Source: an uncultured Lachnospiraceae bacterium
GTDB lineage: Bacteria > Bacillota > Clostridia > Lachnospirales > Lachnospiraceae
Assembly (NCBI GenBank): GCA_910583835.1
Contig: CAJTYM010000007.1
Span: 1-64,000 of the forward strand
Reading direction: 5' to 3'
Length of the DNA stretch: 64,000 nt
The position numbers and the translations under genes were made by a program. Shown one piece after another: positions 17,486-25,162 of the stretch. Every line of letters begins with the position of its first letter. Within the stretch, counting starts at the first letter, position 1. A model generated the notes under the pieces. It was not told where the DNA came from and searched no databases. It saw only the letters and a program-made list of their open reading frames with translations.

Positions 17486-17818
17486 TCAAAGGTTAAAAAC
17501 AACAATCCCCAGAAGTATCATTGCCAGCCCTGCCAACTTTCTCCTGCCAACTTTTTCTTTCAGGAAGATTACTCCTAGAACTGTTACAAAAATATAGCCG
17601 CTGGCCTCCAACACCGGTCCCAGGGACAAAGATACTTTCCTGTATGCAAAAACAGTGATAAAACTGGAAAAGAAAAACAGAAAATACGCAAATATAACCT
17701 TCAGATTCAGATATTCTTTCCAGGAATTCTCGTGGCTCTCATTCGCGCTTGCCTTTAGAATGGTCTGTGATATGGAGGAGATTAACACTGAAAACAAAAA
17801 AATAATGATATAGTCCAT
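17486..17818 (-). CDS. Small SMR/EamA-type carrier subunit (ArnF-like)
   Basis: 110 aa and four predicted helices. The pattern GPVLEASGYIFVTVLGVIFL followed by KEKVGRRKLAG is typical of SMR/DMT half-transporters. Together with the equally small upstream neighbour (1 nt apart) it looks like a two-subunit carrier of the ArnE/ArnF kind, which translocates undecaprenyl-phosphate aminoarabinose in other bacteria. ATG follows AAGGAG inside the end of the upstream gene. Flipping of a polyprenyl-phosphate sugar here is inferred from the nearby ArnC/GtrB-like transferase. Confidence 0.7.
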   Translation of the reverse strand: MDYIIIFLFSVLISSISQTILKASANESHENSWKEYLNLKVIFAYFLFFFSSFITVFAYRKVSLSLGPVLEASGYIFVTVLGVIFLKEKVGRRKLAGLAMILLGIVVFNL

Positions 17819-17819
17819 C

Positions 17820-18188
17820 TTAACTCCTTTCCTCTGACACTACACAGCAGACCCCTAAAATAATAATGGCTGCACCGATGATATGGTTGAAGCGAATCTG
17901 TTCTTTAAAAAATACCATTCCCCAGACCATTCCCCAGACCACCGTAACCGCCTTATTGGCATAAGCAGTAATCAGCGACATCTTTTTCAGTATTTGCTGC
18001 CATAAGATGGCATACACACCAAGTACCAACAGTACAATGGCATAGAGCGCTATAAAGGGCACGGACAGTACCGGGTAGCCAGAAGCCAGTTTAGAACAGA
18101 CCGTACCCATGGAGTAAAAAACCATCAATAAATGCAAATAGATGATATACCTTATATTTTCATTTTTTAAATGCTTTAATTTACACAT
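17820..18188 (-). CDS. Small SMR/EamA-type carrier subunit (ArnE-like)
   Basis: 122 aa with four predicted helices and the EamA-like pattern SLITAYANKAVTVVWGMVWG followed by FFKEQIRFNHIIGAAII. It overlaps the acyltransferase gene by 13 nt and precedes its partner by 1 nt, so the two subunits are probably made together. As with its partner, a role as half of a lipid-linked sugar flippase is inferred from the ArnE/ArnF analogy. A conventional multidrug SMR pump is less likely in this context. Confidence 0.7.
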   Translation of the reverse strand: MCKLKHLKNENIRYIIYLHLLMVFYSMGTVCSKLASGYPVLSVPFIALYAIVLLVLGVYAILWQQILKKMSLITAYANKAVTVVWGMVWGMVFFKEQIRFNHIIGAAIIILGVCCVVSEERS

Positions 18189-19255
18189 CTTATCACCTTT
18201 TCAGTTATTATCTTATAACCTAACAATTCCTTCAATTTTTCAATTACAATAGATAAAATCAAGGAGGTAACCAGCAAAACAAAAAGCACCGCTAACCAAT
18301 TTTTAGGTCTATAAACATATTGTGGAAAATAATATGAGAATATTAATGTATGAATCAAAAACATATTCATGGAATACTCCCCTATAAAACCCATAACTTT
18401 TTCACTTACCGGAAAAAGACTGGATAATTCCATACAGAATCCACTACATAAAACAGGTATAGCTGCATCAACAAAAAAATGTAAATCAACTTTAATTCTA
18501 ACATAAATCAAGAACACAATCAGAGATAAATATACAAGCATTTTCACACAACTGTTAAAAATATTCTGTTTTATATATCTTTTCCTATACATCTTTTCCA
18601 GCACTCTTGTCTCAGCACAAAAAATTCCCACACACATACACAATACATACTCCGAAACACCATCATAACTTCTTCCAGAAAAGAAAAAGGCACAGCACAC
18701 AATTGTACATATTCCATACTTTTTGTATAGTTGAACCAAAATTGGAATTAAAAACACCAATAAAACTGCTGTTGACATATACCACCAGGTGGGATTCAGC
18801 GTAGGCGTTGAAAAACGGATTGCAAATCCAAGAGCATCAATCACGGCATATAAAATTCCCCTCTTGATTCCGAAAATACCATATATCTGCCGCACTCCTC
18901 CCGCTCGCAAAAAATATGTCATAATCGTGAGCATATATACAAACAAAAAATTCATTTCTAGTTTAACATACCTTTTAATGCAGAACTTTCCTAATGCATT
19001 ACCACTGGCAATTCCTGTTTCTACACATTCAACACGATATGCCCTGGTAATTCCAAACGCTGTTAAAAAGACAAACATCCCCACGCAGATTTTACAGGCT
19101 TCACTAAATGCCATGATATCATTCCAGGCAAATATTCTAGATTCTGTTCCATATTTAATGCAAAGTTCTGGGGCTCCAGAAAACAAATGGTGAATCAACA
19201 TTAAAATAATCGCCATGCACTTTACCATATTTGTCTTTCTAATATCAAACTCCAT
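18176..19255 (-). CDS. Acyltransferase family 3 (OafA-like) membrane protein
   Basis: About ten transmembrane helices in 359 aa. The start MEFDIRKTNMVKCMAIILMLIHH has the conserved N-terminal His of acyltransferase-3 proteins, which acylate sugars of surface polysaccharides. FSTPTLNPTWWYMSTAVLL is another typical segment. ATG at 19255 is preceded by AGAGAG; an in-frame GTG three codons upstream is possible. It overlaps the ArnE-like gene. O-acetylation of the locus glycan is the most likely role. Confidence 0.82.
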   Translation of the reverse strand: MEFDIRKTNMVKCMAIILMLIHHLFSGAPELCIKYGTESRIFAWNDIMAFSEACKICVGMFVFLTAFGITRAYRVECVETGIASGNALGKFCIKRYVKLEMNFLFVYMLTIMTYFLRAGGVRQIYGIFGIKRGILYAVIDALGFAIRFSTPTLNPTWWYMSTAVLLVFLIPILVQLYKKYGICTIVCCAFFFSGRSYDGVSEYVLCMCVGIFCAETRVLEKMYRKRYIKQNIFNSCVKMLVYLSLIVFLIYVRIKVDLHFFVDAAIPVLCSGFCMELSSLFPVSEKVMGFIGEYSMNMFLIHTLIFSYYFPQYVYRPKNWLAVLFVLLVTSLILSIVIEKLKELLGYKIITEKVIRCVN

Positions 19256-19276
19256 ATTCGTCACTCTCTTTTATTT

Positions 19277-20221
19277 TCACTGTTCGTCATTTAAACGTTC
19301 ATCTCTTGATGTTTTCTTTTTAATAACATATTGCGGCGCATTGTTTATGCTGATATAGACTCTGCCTAGATACTCTCCGCTGATGCCAAGCGTAAATAGA
19401 ATTAGCCCGCCAATCAAAAAAATAGCTGCCATAGTAGAGCTCCAACCTAACAGAACATTGGGATTCATAATCTTATTTATCACAATATAAATAATATATA
19501 GAAATCCCAAACCGGCAATAAGAATTCCCATCATGGTCGCAAAACGAAGCGGCTTTACAGAAAAAGCTGTAAAACCATTAAGCCAAAGGCTAAGTAATTT
19601 TCCAAAAGTATAGCCTGAGTTCCCCTCCATTCGAGCGCGGTGATGCACTGGAACAGTCCCAATATTTTTGGTGCTTCTGAATACAAGCCCAACAATATAA
19701 GGGTAAGAATTTTGATAACGGCAAATCTCCTCAATCACAAACTTTCTTGCTGCAAAATAACTGGTAATCATAAGCCCTTTGGGCTTTCCAAGAAGTACAT
19801 CGCACATGAAATCATTAAGTCTGCTGCCAAAATTCCGAAAAATATTGTGTTTCTTCTTCTCATAAGTAGCATAAACAACATCATGCCCCTCTTCTATCCT
19901 ATCTACTAATTTATACAGTTCATCAGCAGGCGTCTGTCCATCATCATCCATGGAAATCACAATATCTCCCGTGGATTCCCGATACCCCGCCATAAGGGCA
20001 GCATGCTGACCAAAATTTTTGGCAAAACAAATCCCTTTTACAGACTTATACTTTTGAGAAAGCATTGTAATTTTGTCCCAGACATGGTCTGGCGAACAAT
20101 CATTTACCAATATAATTTCGTATTCTGTTTTTCTTTGGTTTATTGTACTTTTTATCTCTTCTACAACAGTTTCAATTGTATGTTCTGAGCCATAACAAGG
20201 AATTACAACTGAAATTTTCAT
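19277..20221 (-). CDS. GtrB/ArnC-type polyprenyl-phosphate glycosyltransferase
   Basis: GT2 enzyme with an N-terminal SVVIPCYGSE fold, MDDDGQ metal/substrate motif (about residues 92-97), HHRARMEGNSGYTFGKLL, and two C-terminal transmembrane helices with IGGLILFTLGISGEYLGRVY. This is the architecture of ArnC, GtrB and DPM-like enzymes that charge undecaprenyl phosphate with one sugar on the cytosolic side. The 314-aa length is typical. The adjacent acyltransferase, the two half-transporters and the GT-C-like protein complete a plausible side-branch modification module. The sugar is not known; a WecE-derived amino sugar is one possibility. Confidence 0.85.
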   Translation of the reverse strand: MKISVVIPCYGSEHTIETVVEEIKSTINQRKTEYEIILVNDCSPDHVWDKITMLSQKYKSVKGICFAKNFGQHAALMAGYRESTGDIVISMDDDGQTPADELYKLVDRIEEGHDVVYATYEKKKHNIFRNFGSRLNDFMCDVLLGKPKGLMITSYFAARKFVIEEICRYQNSYPYIVGLVFRSTKNIGTVPVHHRARMEGNSGYTFGKLLSLWLNGFTAFSVKPLRFATMMGILIAGLGFLYIIYIVINKIMNPNVLLGWSSTMAAIFLIGGLILFTLGISGEYLGRVYISINNAPQYVIKKKTSRDERLNDEQ

Positions 20222-20271
20222 ACGTCCACCCTACCTCTATAAAATCAATTACAGCACTCTGTAATTAACAT

Positions 20272-21186
20272 TTATCTATTATCAATGTGTATATTATAAA
20301 TAGAATAAAAAGGCTTTAACCCCAGAGAATTCCATACTCCCTGAACGATGTAATTATCAAATTGTGTACTGGTGACAAAACTCTTCTTATTCTCATTTGC
20401 ATAATTAATTAAGAAAGATATCATTGCCCGGTAAGCACCCAATTTCCTATTTCCCGGGTCGACTGCCGACAAAACACCTTCTACTGCATTATCTGTCTCC
20501 TTAATTGTTACAAATCCTACCGGAATATTATCTTTACTGGCAACAACCATGTTCTTATTTTCTATTGATTCCATACTTTCTCGTATCCAATTTTCATATA
20601 TTATCCCTGCTTTGCCCTGAGTCACATTTGATACATGATACTGACCCTGATAGGATTTAAATGATTCTAATGTCATTCCCATTAAAAGTTCCTTATTCTC
20701 ATCAATTAAAACTTTCTCCGGAAATTTAATATCCAAGTTATTTTCATTGCAATTATCCACAAATTTACCATGGATTACTTCCTCAACCGTACCTCCGCAA
20801 AAAATAGTATCTTCAAAAACTATATTCACAGCTTTTAACAGATCGACAATATGCGTTGGAATCCTCAAATTATAATAACCACTGTGGGATTTAATGTAAT
20901 TATCTAATTTTTCAAGTAATTGCCGTAATATTTCTTCTTGCTTATCTTCGTGTAATTGGGAAATGCTTGAAAATACAAACTTTACAACATAACAATCCAT
21001 CTCATATATCTTAGATAACGGATTATTTTTAGAAACGTGAAAAGCAAAAATTTCATTGGCTTCTATAATAAAGTCAGTAAATTCAAAACTCTTTTCCAAA
21101 ATCATTCTTTTTAAGTTATCATATCTCCTTTGCACAAAACATTCACTCAAAATCAGATTATCATCTACAAACGACACATTAGACAT
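20272..21186 (-). CDS. GNAT-type N-acyltransferase
   Basis: 304 aa. The C-terminal half has GNAT features: NMVVASKDNIPVGFVTIKE, then GVLSAVDPGNRKLGAYRAMI (acetyl-CoA loop), then STQFDNYIVQGVWNSLGLKP. The layout resembles WecD/RffC-type acyltransferases that act on dTDP-4-amino sugars, but the N-terminal half is longer and not recognised. ATG at 21186 follows AGAGGTG; an in-frame GTG three codons upstream is less likely. It lies 12 nt after the maoC-like gene and near wecE, so it likely acylates the WecE product. Confidence 0.75.
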   Translation of the reverse strand: MSNVSFVDDNLILSECFVQRRYDNLKRMILEKSFEFTDFIIEANEIFAFHVSKNNPLSKIYEMDCYVVKFVFSSISQLHEDKQEEILRQLLEKLDNYIKSHSGYYNLRIPTHIVDLLKAVNIVFEDTIFCGGTVEEVIHGKFVDNCNENNLDIKFPEKVLIDENKELLMGMTLESFKSYQGQYHVSNVTQGKAGIIYENWIRESMESIENKNMVVASKDNIPVGFVTIKETDNAVEGVLSAVDPGNRKLGAYRAMISFLINYANENKKSFVTSTQFDNYIVQGVWNSLGLKPFYSIYNIHIDNR

Positions 21187-21198
21187 ATTTATCACCTC

Positions 21199-21612
21199 TT
21201 ATTCTTTCTTCAATATCTGCGCATATCCCTCGATTACATTTTTGCCAAATTGATTTTGGCATAACGTGCTTAACTTTATTTTTCGGCTCTCTTGGTCTAT
21301 TTCCAAAACTTTAATAATCACCGATATCTCATCTCCATAATGAACGGGACGAACAAACTGCAATTCCTGCCCAAGATAAATTGTTCCATATCCGGGAAAA
21401 TCATTTCCCAATACGCCTGATATAAAACTGGCAACTAGCATACCATGCGCTATTCTTCCTTTAAACATAGTATTCTTGGCATACTCTTCATCGAGATGCA
21501 ATAAATTATAATCTTCCGATACCTCTGCAAAAACCTGTCCTTTTTGTTCTGTTACGTTAAAAACTTTCTTATATTCCTGACCAATATATAATTCATCAAA
21601 ACTAACAGCCAT
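21199..21612 (-). CDS. MaoC-like (R)-specific enoyl-CoA hydratase
   Basis: Single hot-dog domain of 137 aa with the hydratase motif: D and H in DYNLLHLDEEYA, followed by FKGRIAHGMLVASFISGVLG. Such enzymes hydrate enoyl-CoA to (R)-3-hydroxyacyl-CoA. It sits between the wecE aminotransferase (11-nt overlap) and the GNAT gene (12 nt), with its ribosome-binding site inside wecE, so tight co-expression is likely. This suggests it supplies a hydroxyacyl-CoA for N-acylation of the amino sugar, as an enoyl-CoA hydratase does in Bacillus anthrose synthesis. That role is inference. Confidence 0.85.
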   Translation of the reverse strand: MAVSFDELYIGQEYKKVFNVTEQKGQVFAEVSEDYNLLHLDEEYAKNTMFKGRIAHGMLVASFISGVLGNDFPGYGTIYLGQELQFVRPVHYGDEISVIIKVLEIDQESRKIKLSTLCQNQFGKNVIEGYAQILKKE

Positions 21613-22753
21613 GCTGCCACCTCCGCTTATGCATATAATCTGTTACTACACCTATTATTTTGTCTATTTCTTCCTCCTTAATTCCATAATAAAGAGGAAG
21701 TCTTAACAATCGTTCGCTCTCTGCCGTGGTGTATTTATCTTCACCAAAAAATTTCCCATACTTCTGCCCAGCCGGCGCTGTGTGCAGTGGGATATAATGA
21801 AATACAGCCAATATATCATTTTCTTTCAAATATGAAATCAAGCTGGTACGCTGTTCAATATCTTTTACTTTGATATAAAACATATGGGCATTATGTCCAC
21901 AATGCTTGGGAATGCTCGGCAATTCAAGCAATCCTTCTTCCTGTAATGGCAGTAATCCAGCATAATACCTGTTCCAGCTTGACAAACGATTTTGATTGAT
22001 GAAATCTGCCAACTCCAGCTGCGCCCATAAATACGCTGCATTCAGTTCGCTTGGAAGATAAGATGAACCAGCATCTACCCAAGTATATTTATCTATCTGC
22101 CCCCTAAAAAATTTGCTGCGGTTGGTTCCTTTTTCCCTGATAATCTCCGCTAATTCTATATTTTTTTCATCGCGTATGAGCAAACAGCCGCCCTCGCCCA
22201 TAGAATAATTCTTAGTCTCATGGAAACTGTAACAGCCAAAATCTCCAATAGTACCTAATGCTTTCCCTTTATATGTGCTCATAACGCCTTGTGCTGCATC
22301 TTCCACAACATATAATTGGTGACGCCTTGCAATATCCATTATAGTATCCATCTCGCAGGCAACGCCCGCATAGTGAACCGGGACGATGGCCCTCGTTCTC
22401 TCCGTAATGGCAGCTTCAATCAATGTCTCATCTATATTCATGGTATCAGGACGAATATCAACAAATACCGGAACTGCGCCGCGCAGAACAAAAGCATCCG
22501 CTGTAGAAACAAAAGTATACGAGGGCATGATTACCTCGTCCCCAGGCTGGATATGGCTCAGCAAGGCTGCCATCTCCGTTGCATGGGTACAGGATGTCGT
22601 AAGCAGTACTTTTGCCGCTCCCATCCTCTCCTCCAGCCACTGAGAACATCTTATGGTAAACTGTCCGTCACCGCAGATTTTATGTGACCGGACTGCCTCT
22701 TCTATATAGTTAATTTCCGTTCCCACCATCGGGGGCACATTAAAATAAATCAT
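21602..22753 (-). CDS. wecE: dTDP-4-amino-4,6-dideoxygalactose transaminase
   Basis: PLP-dependent DegT-family enzyme that makes dTDP-Fuc4N from dTDP-4-keto-6-deoxyglucose. It matches E. coli WecE/RffA, as recalled, along its length: FNVPPMVGTEINYIEEA, KICGDGQFT, GDEVIMPSYTFVSTADAFVL, DIRPDTMNIDETLIEAAIT and YSFHETKNYS, with K181 as PLP lysine. The ATG at 22753 follows AAGGAGAG with 5-nt spacing. The frame stays open about 70 codons further upstream, but that part resembles the end of a decayed yfhO gene and should not be annotated as wecE. rmlA at 54.4 kb could supply the pathway; rmlB is not in the window. Confidence 0.93.
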   Translation of the reverse strand: MIYFNVPPMVGTEINYIEEAVRSHKICGDGQFTIRCSQWLEERMGAAKVLLTTSCTHATEMAALLSHIQPGDEVIMPSYTFVSTADAFVLRGAVPVFVDIRPDTMNIDETLIEAAITERTRAIVPVHYAGVACEMDTIMDIARRHQLYVVEDAAQGVMSTYKGKALGTIGDFGCYSFHETKNYSMGEGGCLLIRDEKNIELAEIIREKGTNRSKFFRGQIDKYTWVDAGSSYLPSELNAAYLWAQLELADFINQNRLSSWNRYYAGLLPLQEEGLLELPSIPKHCGHNAHMFYIKVKDIEQRTSLISYLKENDILAVFHYIPLHTAPAGQKYGKFFGEDKYTTAESERLLRLPLYYGIKEEEIDKIIGVVTDYMHKRRWQHGC

Positions 22754-22765
22754 TTTCGCTCTCCT

Positions 22766-23420
22766 TCTTCCTTTTACACTTGCCTGCTGCAGTGAATTTT
22801 CTCTCAAACTGTCCATTGTTGCATTAAATAACGGCATATTGACAGCATACGCTTCAAAACCATGGTCAACGGCGCAATCCTTATCATCATCAATGGAAAC
22901 GCTGACTTTTTCACCTTTCTTATACTCACCAAGATATATGACATTTTTATAAATTTAGAAAAATAGGGTTGCTTAAACTCTCCGCTTACATATGCAGAAC
23001 TATCTCCTTGCCAAGCTTTCCTGTAACAATATAACAGTCCGTCAGAGACAGCCGTAATATCTCATCTTGGTGATTTCTTTTTATTTCCGTAATTACTCTA
23101 TCCGTGTTTGCAACATAACTTTTAAATTTTCCGTTACTTATTACATATTTTAAAAAAGTGTATTTGACAATATAAACCTCATTACGTCTAAAGGAACGAA
23201 AGAAAAACTCAGGAAAATAAAAAGTGAGAAGAGAAAACATGCCACTTTTTTCTTTTGTCAAACCTCTTATCAAAGTACATCATCGGTACAAATCCCAAAG
23301 AAATACCGTCTTATCACCAAAAGGGAAAATACCTTTTATAAACATTGCAATACATACAACGATTGTAGGAATTATGCATGCCAAAAGATAATATACCCAT
23401 TTTTTATCCTTTATCTTCAT
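22766..23420 (-). pseudogene. Decayed yfhO-like membrane protein gene
   Basis: Two fragments of a YfhO-type polytopic membrane protein are visible. The head (23420-23280, ribosome-binding site AGGAGA) reads MKIKDKKWVYYLLACIIP, then KGIFPFGDKTVFLWDLYR, and stops. The tail (about 22954-22766) reads NVIYLGEYKKGEKVSVSI, then LFNATMDSLRENSLQQASVKG, as near the C-terminus of YfhO. Full-length YfhO proteins exceed 800 aa, so the middle is gone. The frame after the first stop stays open for 95 codons (23273-22986); its product is not recognised. The tail runs in frame into wecE, so wecE begins at the deletion scar. Confidence 0.6.
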
Positions 23421-23462
23421 TTTGTATCTCCTATTATAAAAAATTAATAGTTATTGTTTCCA

Positions 23463-23468
23463 ATTATA
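23463..23468 (-). promoter_or_regulatory. Extended -10 promoter before yfhO remnant
   Basis: On the minus strand TGATATAAT gives a perfect -10 box preceded by TG; the -35 is weak (TTAGAC at 18 bp). It lies 43 nt upstream of the ATG of the yfhO head fragment. It may now drive wecE and the genes after it. The 23421-23649 gap is A+T-rich and shows no gene. Confidence 0.45.
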
Positions 23469-23649
23469 TCACAAAAAATTATACAAGTCTAATTATTCCG
23501 AATACAAAAATATTTTTACAAATGTAAAAAAGATATTCTTCTATGTTAATATCATTAAATACACAGAAAAATATCCTTTTTATATTTATTATCTCTGAAA
23601 ATTTTATCTCAACCACCAATAATTTAATCGCCAAATATTTCCTATTAAG

Positions 23650-24957
23650 CTATGAATGGCAGCAAACAAGCATTTCTCCCACCGCATACACTGGCAGGTT
23701 AACCAGCCCATCCTCTCTTTTGTAGTCCGCCATCGAAGTACGAACGGAAATCTCCGGACTATATTTCTCCCGATAAGTTTTCAGGCTCTTTGCTTTCAGA
23801 TTGACTTCCGCCTTGACTTCCAAGGGTACTATCCTCTCGCCGGTGTCAACGATAAAATCCACTTCACAGGAACCACGGTCATTGGTATAGTAGTAAACAC
23901 CCAAATCTTCTATGGTTTTAAGCTGCTGGCACACATATTGTTCCGTCAGCGCGCCTTTGAATTCAACGAATAAATCATTGCCATCCAGCAATATGCGCTG
24001 ACTCAGACCGGTCATGCAGCCGAGCAGCCCTACGTCAACCATAAACAGCTTAAAAGCCCTCAAATCCTCATAAGCTTTCAGCGGCATTCCCCCCGCATTC
24101 ACGCGGCTGACCTTATGGACTAGCCCACAATCGCAAAGCCACATAATCGCCGCTTCATATTCCTTTGCCCTTGCGCCCTCCCGCACAAGGCCGTAGATAA
24201 ATTTCTTGTTCTCTTTGGCAAGCTGAGAAGGAATGCTATTCCATATCATACGGATTTTGGGTACGATTTCGATAGGGGCATGTTTGGAAAAATCCTGTTC
24301 ATAAGCTGCCAGTATGCGCTTTTGGATTTCCCGGACTTCATGAAAGTCCTTATCCTCTGCAAAACTCTGCACCGCTTCCGGCATGCCGCCGACATAATAA
24401 TATTGTTTGAGCGCGTCAATATAAGTCTGCTTAAAAAAGGTAACCATGGAATAATCCCGGCTGCCAAGAAGTTCGGCAAAGCGCTCACCGACCGTTGCCA
24501 TCAAAAACTCTTTGAAAGATAATGGATACAGGTTTAGAAAATCCACCTTGCCCACTGGAAACGAAGTGCCCCCATGCAAGGCAATGCCTAGCAGTGAACC
24601 AGCGCAGACAATATGGTACTGCGGTGTATTTTCATAGAAATACTTAAGTGAGGAAAGCGCCCTTGGCACCTCCTGCACCTCATCAAATATGAGAAGCGTT
24701 TTGTCCGGGTCAATCTTTCTGCCGGCATACAGTTCCATCCCCATAATCAGGCGATCTGTATTCAAATCAGAAGCAAACAACTCTGCCATGCGAGAATTGG
24801 CATCAAAATTAATATACATGGTATCTTCATAAGCTTTTCGACCAAATTCTTCCATCAGCCAGGTCTTTCCTACCTGCCTTGCTCCTTCAATTATCAGCGG
24901 TTTGCGGTGTTTGCTGTCTTTCCATTCGTATAATTTTTCCATTGCCATTCGGTACAT
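23650..24957 (-). CDS. AAA_14 / DUF4143 ATPase
   Basis: 435-aa P-loop ATPase: Walker A IIEGARQVGKTW, Walker B LLIFDEVQEVP and sensor VCAGSLLG in the AAA_14 domain. The DUF4143 C-terminal half contains a PD-(D/E)XK-like pattern, SCEVDFIVDTG...VPLEVKAE. ATG at 24957 follows GGAGGT. These ATPases are widespread and often multicopy in gut Firmicutes and Bacteroidetes, with no agreed function. It has its own promoter and stands alone between two glycan modules, suggesting an insertion rather than a pathway member. Confidence 0.88.
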   Translation of the reverse strand: MYRMAMEKLYEWKDSKHRKPLIIEGARQVGKTWLMEEFGRKAYEDTMYINFDANSRMAELFASDLNTDRLIMGMELYAGRKIDPDKTLLIFDEVQEVPRALSSLKYFYENTPQYHIVCAGSLLGIALHGGTSFPVGKVDFLNLYPLSFKEFLMATVGERFAELLGSRDYSMVTFFKQTYIDALKQYYYVGGMPEAVQSFAEDKDFHEVREIQKRILAAYEQDFSKHAPIEIVPKIRMIWNSIPSQLAKENKKFIYGLVREGARAKEYEAAIMWLCDCGLVHKVSRVNAGGMPLKAYEDLRAFKLFMVDVGLLGCMTGLSQRILLDGNDLFVEFKGALTEQYVCQQLKTIEDLGVYYYTNDRGSCEVDFIVDTGERIVPLEVKAEVNLKAKSLKTYREKYSPEISVRTSMADYKREDGLVNLPVYAVGEMLVCCHS

Positions 24958-24987
24958 AAGCACACCTCCACAAAGAGATATAGACAC

Positions 24988-25016
24988 AGCATAGCACACA
25001 AATACAAAAATTACAA
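24988..25016 (-). promoter_or_regulatory. Sigma-A-like promoter of AAA_14 gene
   Basis: On the minus strand TTGTAA (25016-25011), a 17-bp spacer, then TATGCT (24993-24988), 31 nt before the ATG at 24957. The -35 box is part of a 33-bp-period repeat. Confidence 0.5.
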
Positions 25017-25087
25017 CGAAATTCACAGCATCGGCAACACTTTTTACAACGAAAATTGCGACATTAAAAACACTTTTTACAAAGAAT
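25011..25087. repeat. 33-bp-period tandem repeat upstream of AAA_14 gene
   Basis: TTACAACGAAA occurs at 25011 and 25044, and a variant TTACAAAGAAT at 25077, exactly 33 bp apart. The first two units also share the end AACACTTT. On the minus strand each unit contains TTGTAA, matching the -35 box. Three copies at about three helical turns suggest duplicated promoter or regulator sites. The rest of the 24958-25162 gap shows no gene. Confidence 0.65.
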
Positions 25088-25162
25088 CATCGCCAACGCT
25101 GACTTCACAATCCTTCCGGTAAAACGCTATCTGTTACTATCCTGTTTCTCTTAAAAATCCCC

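Noticed and set aside
21602..22837. Longer reading of WecE starting at 22837
   Set aside because: The extra 28 residues match the YfhO tail and not WecE, and the ATG at 22753 has an excellent ribosome-binding site.
22986..23273. 95-codon minus-strand frame as a separate gene
   Set aside because: It opens only with a TTG, has no ribosome-binding site and lies in the same frame just after the stop of the yfhO head, so it is treated as part of the wreck.
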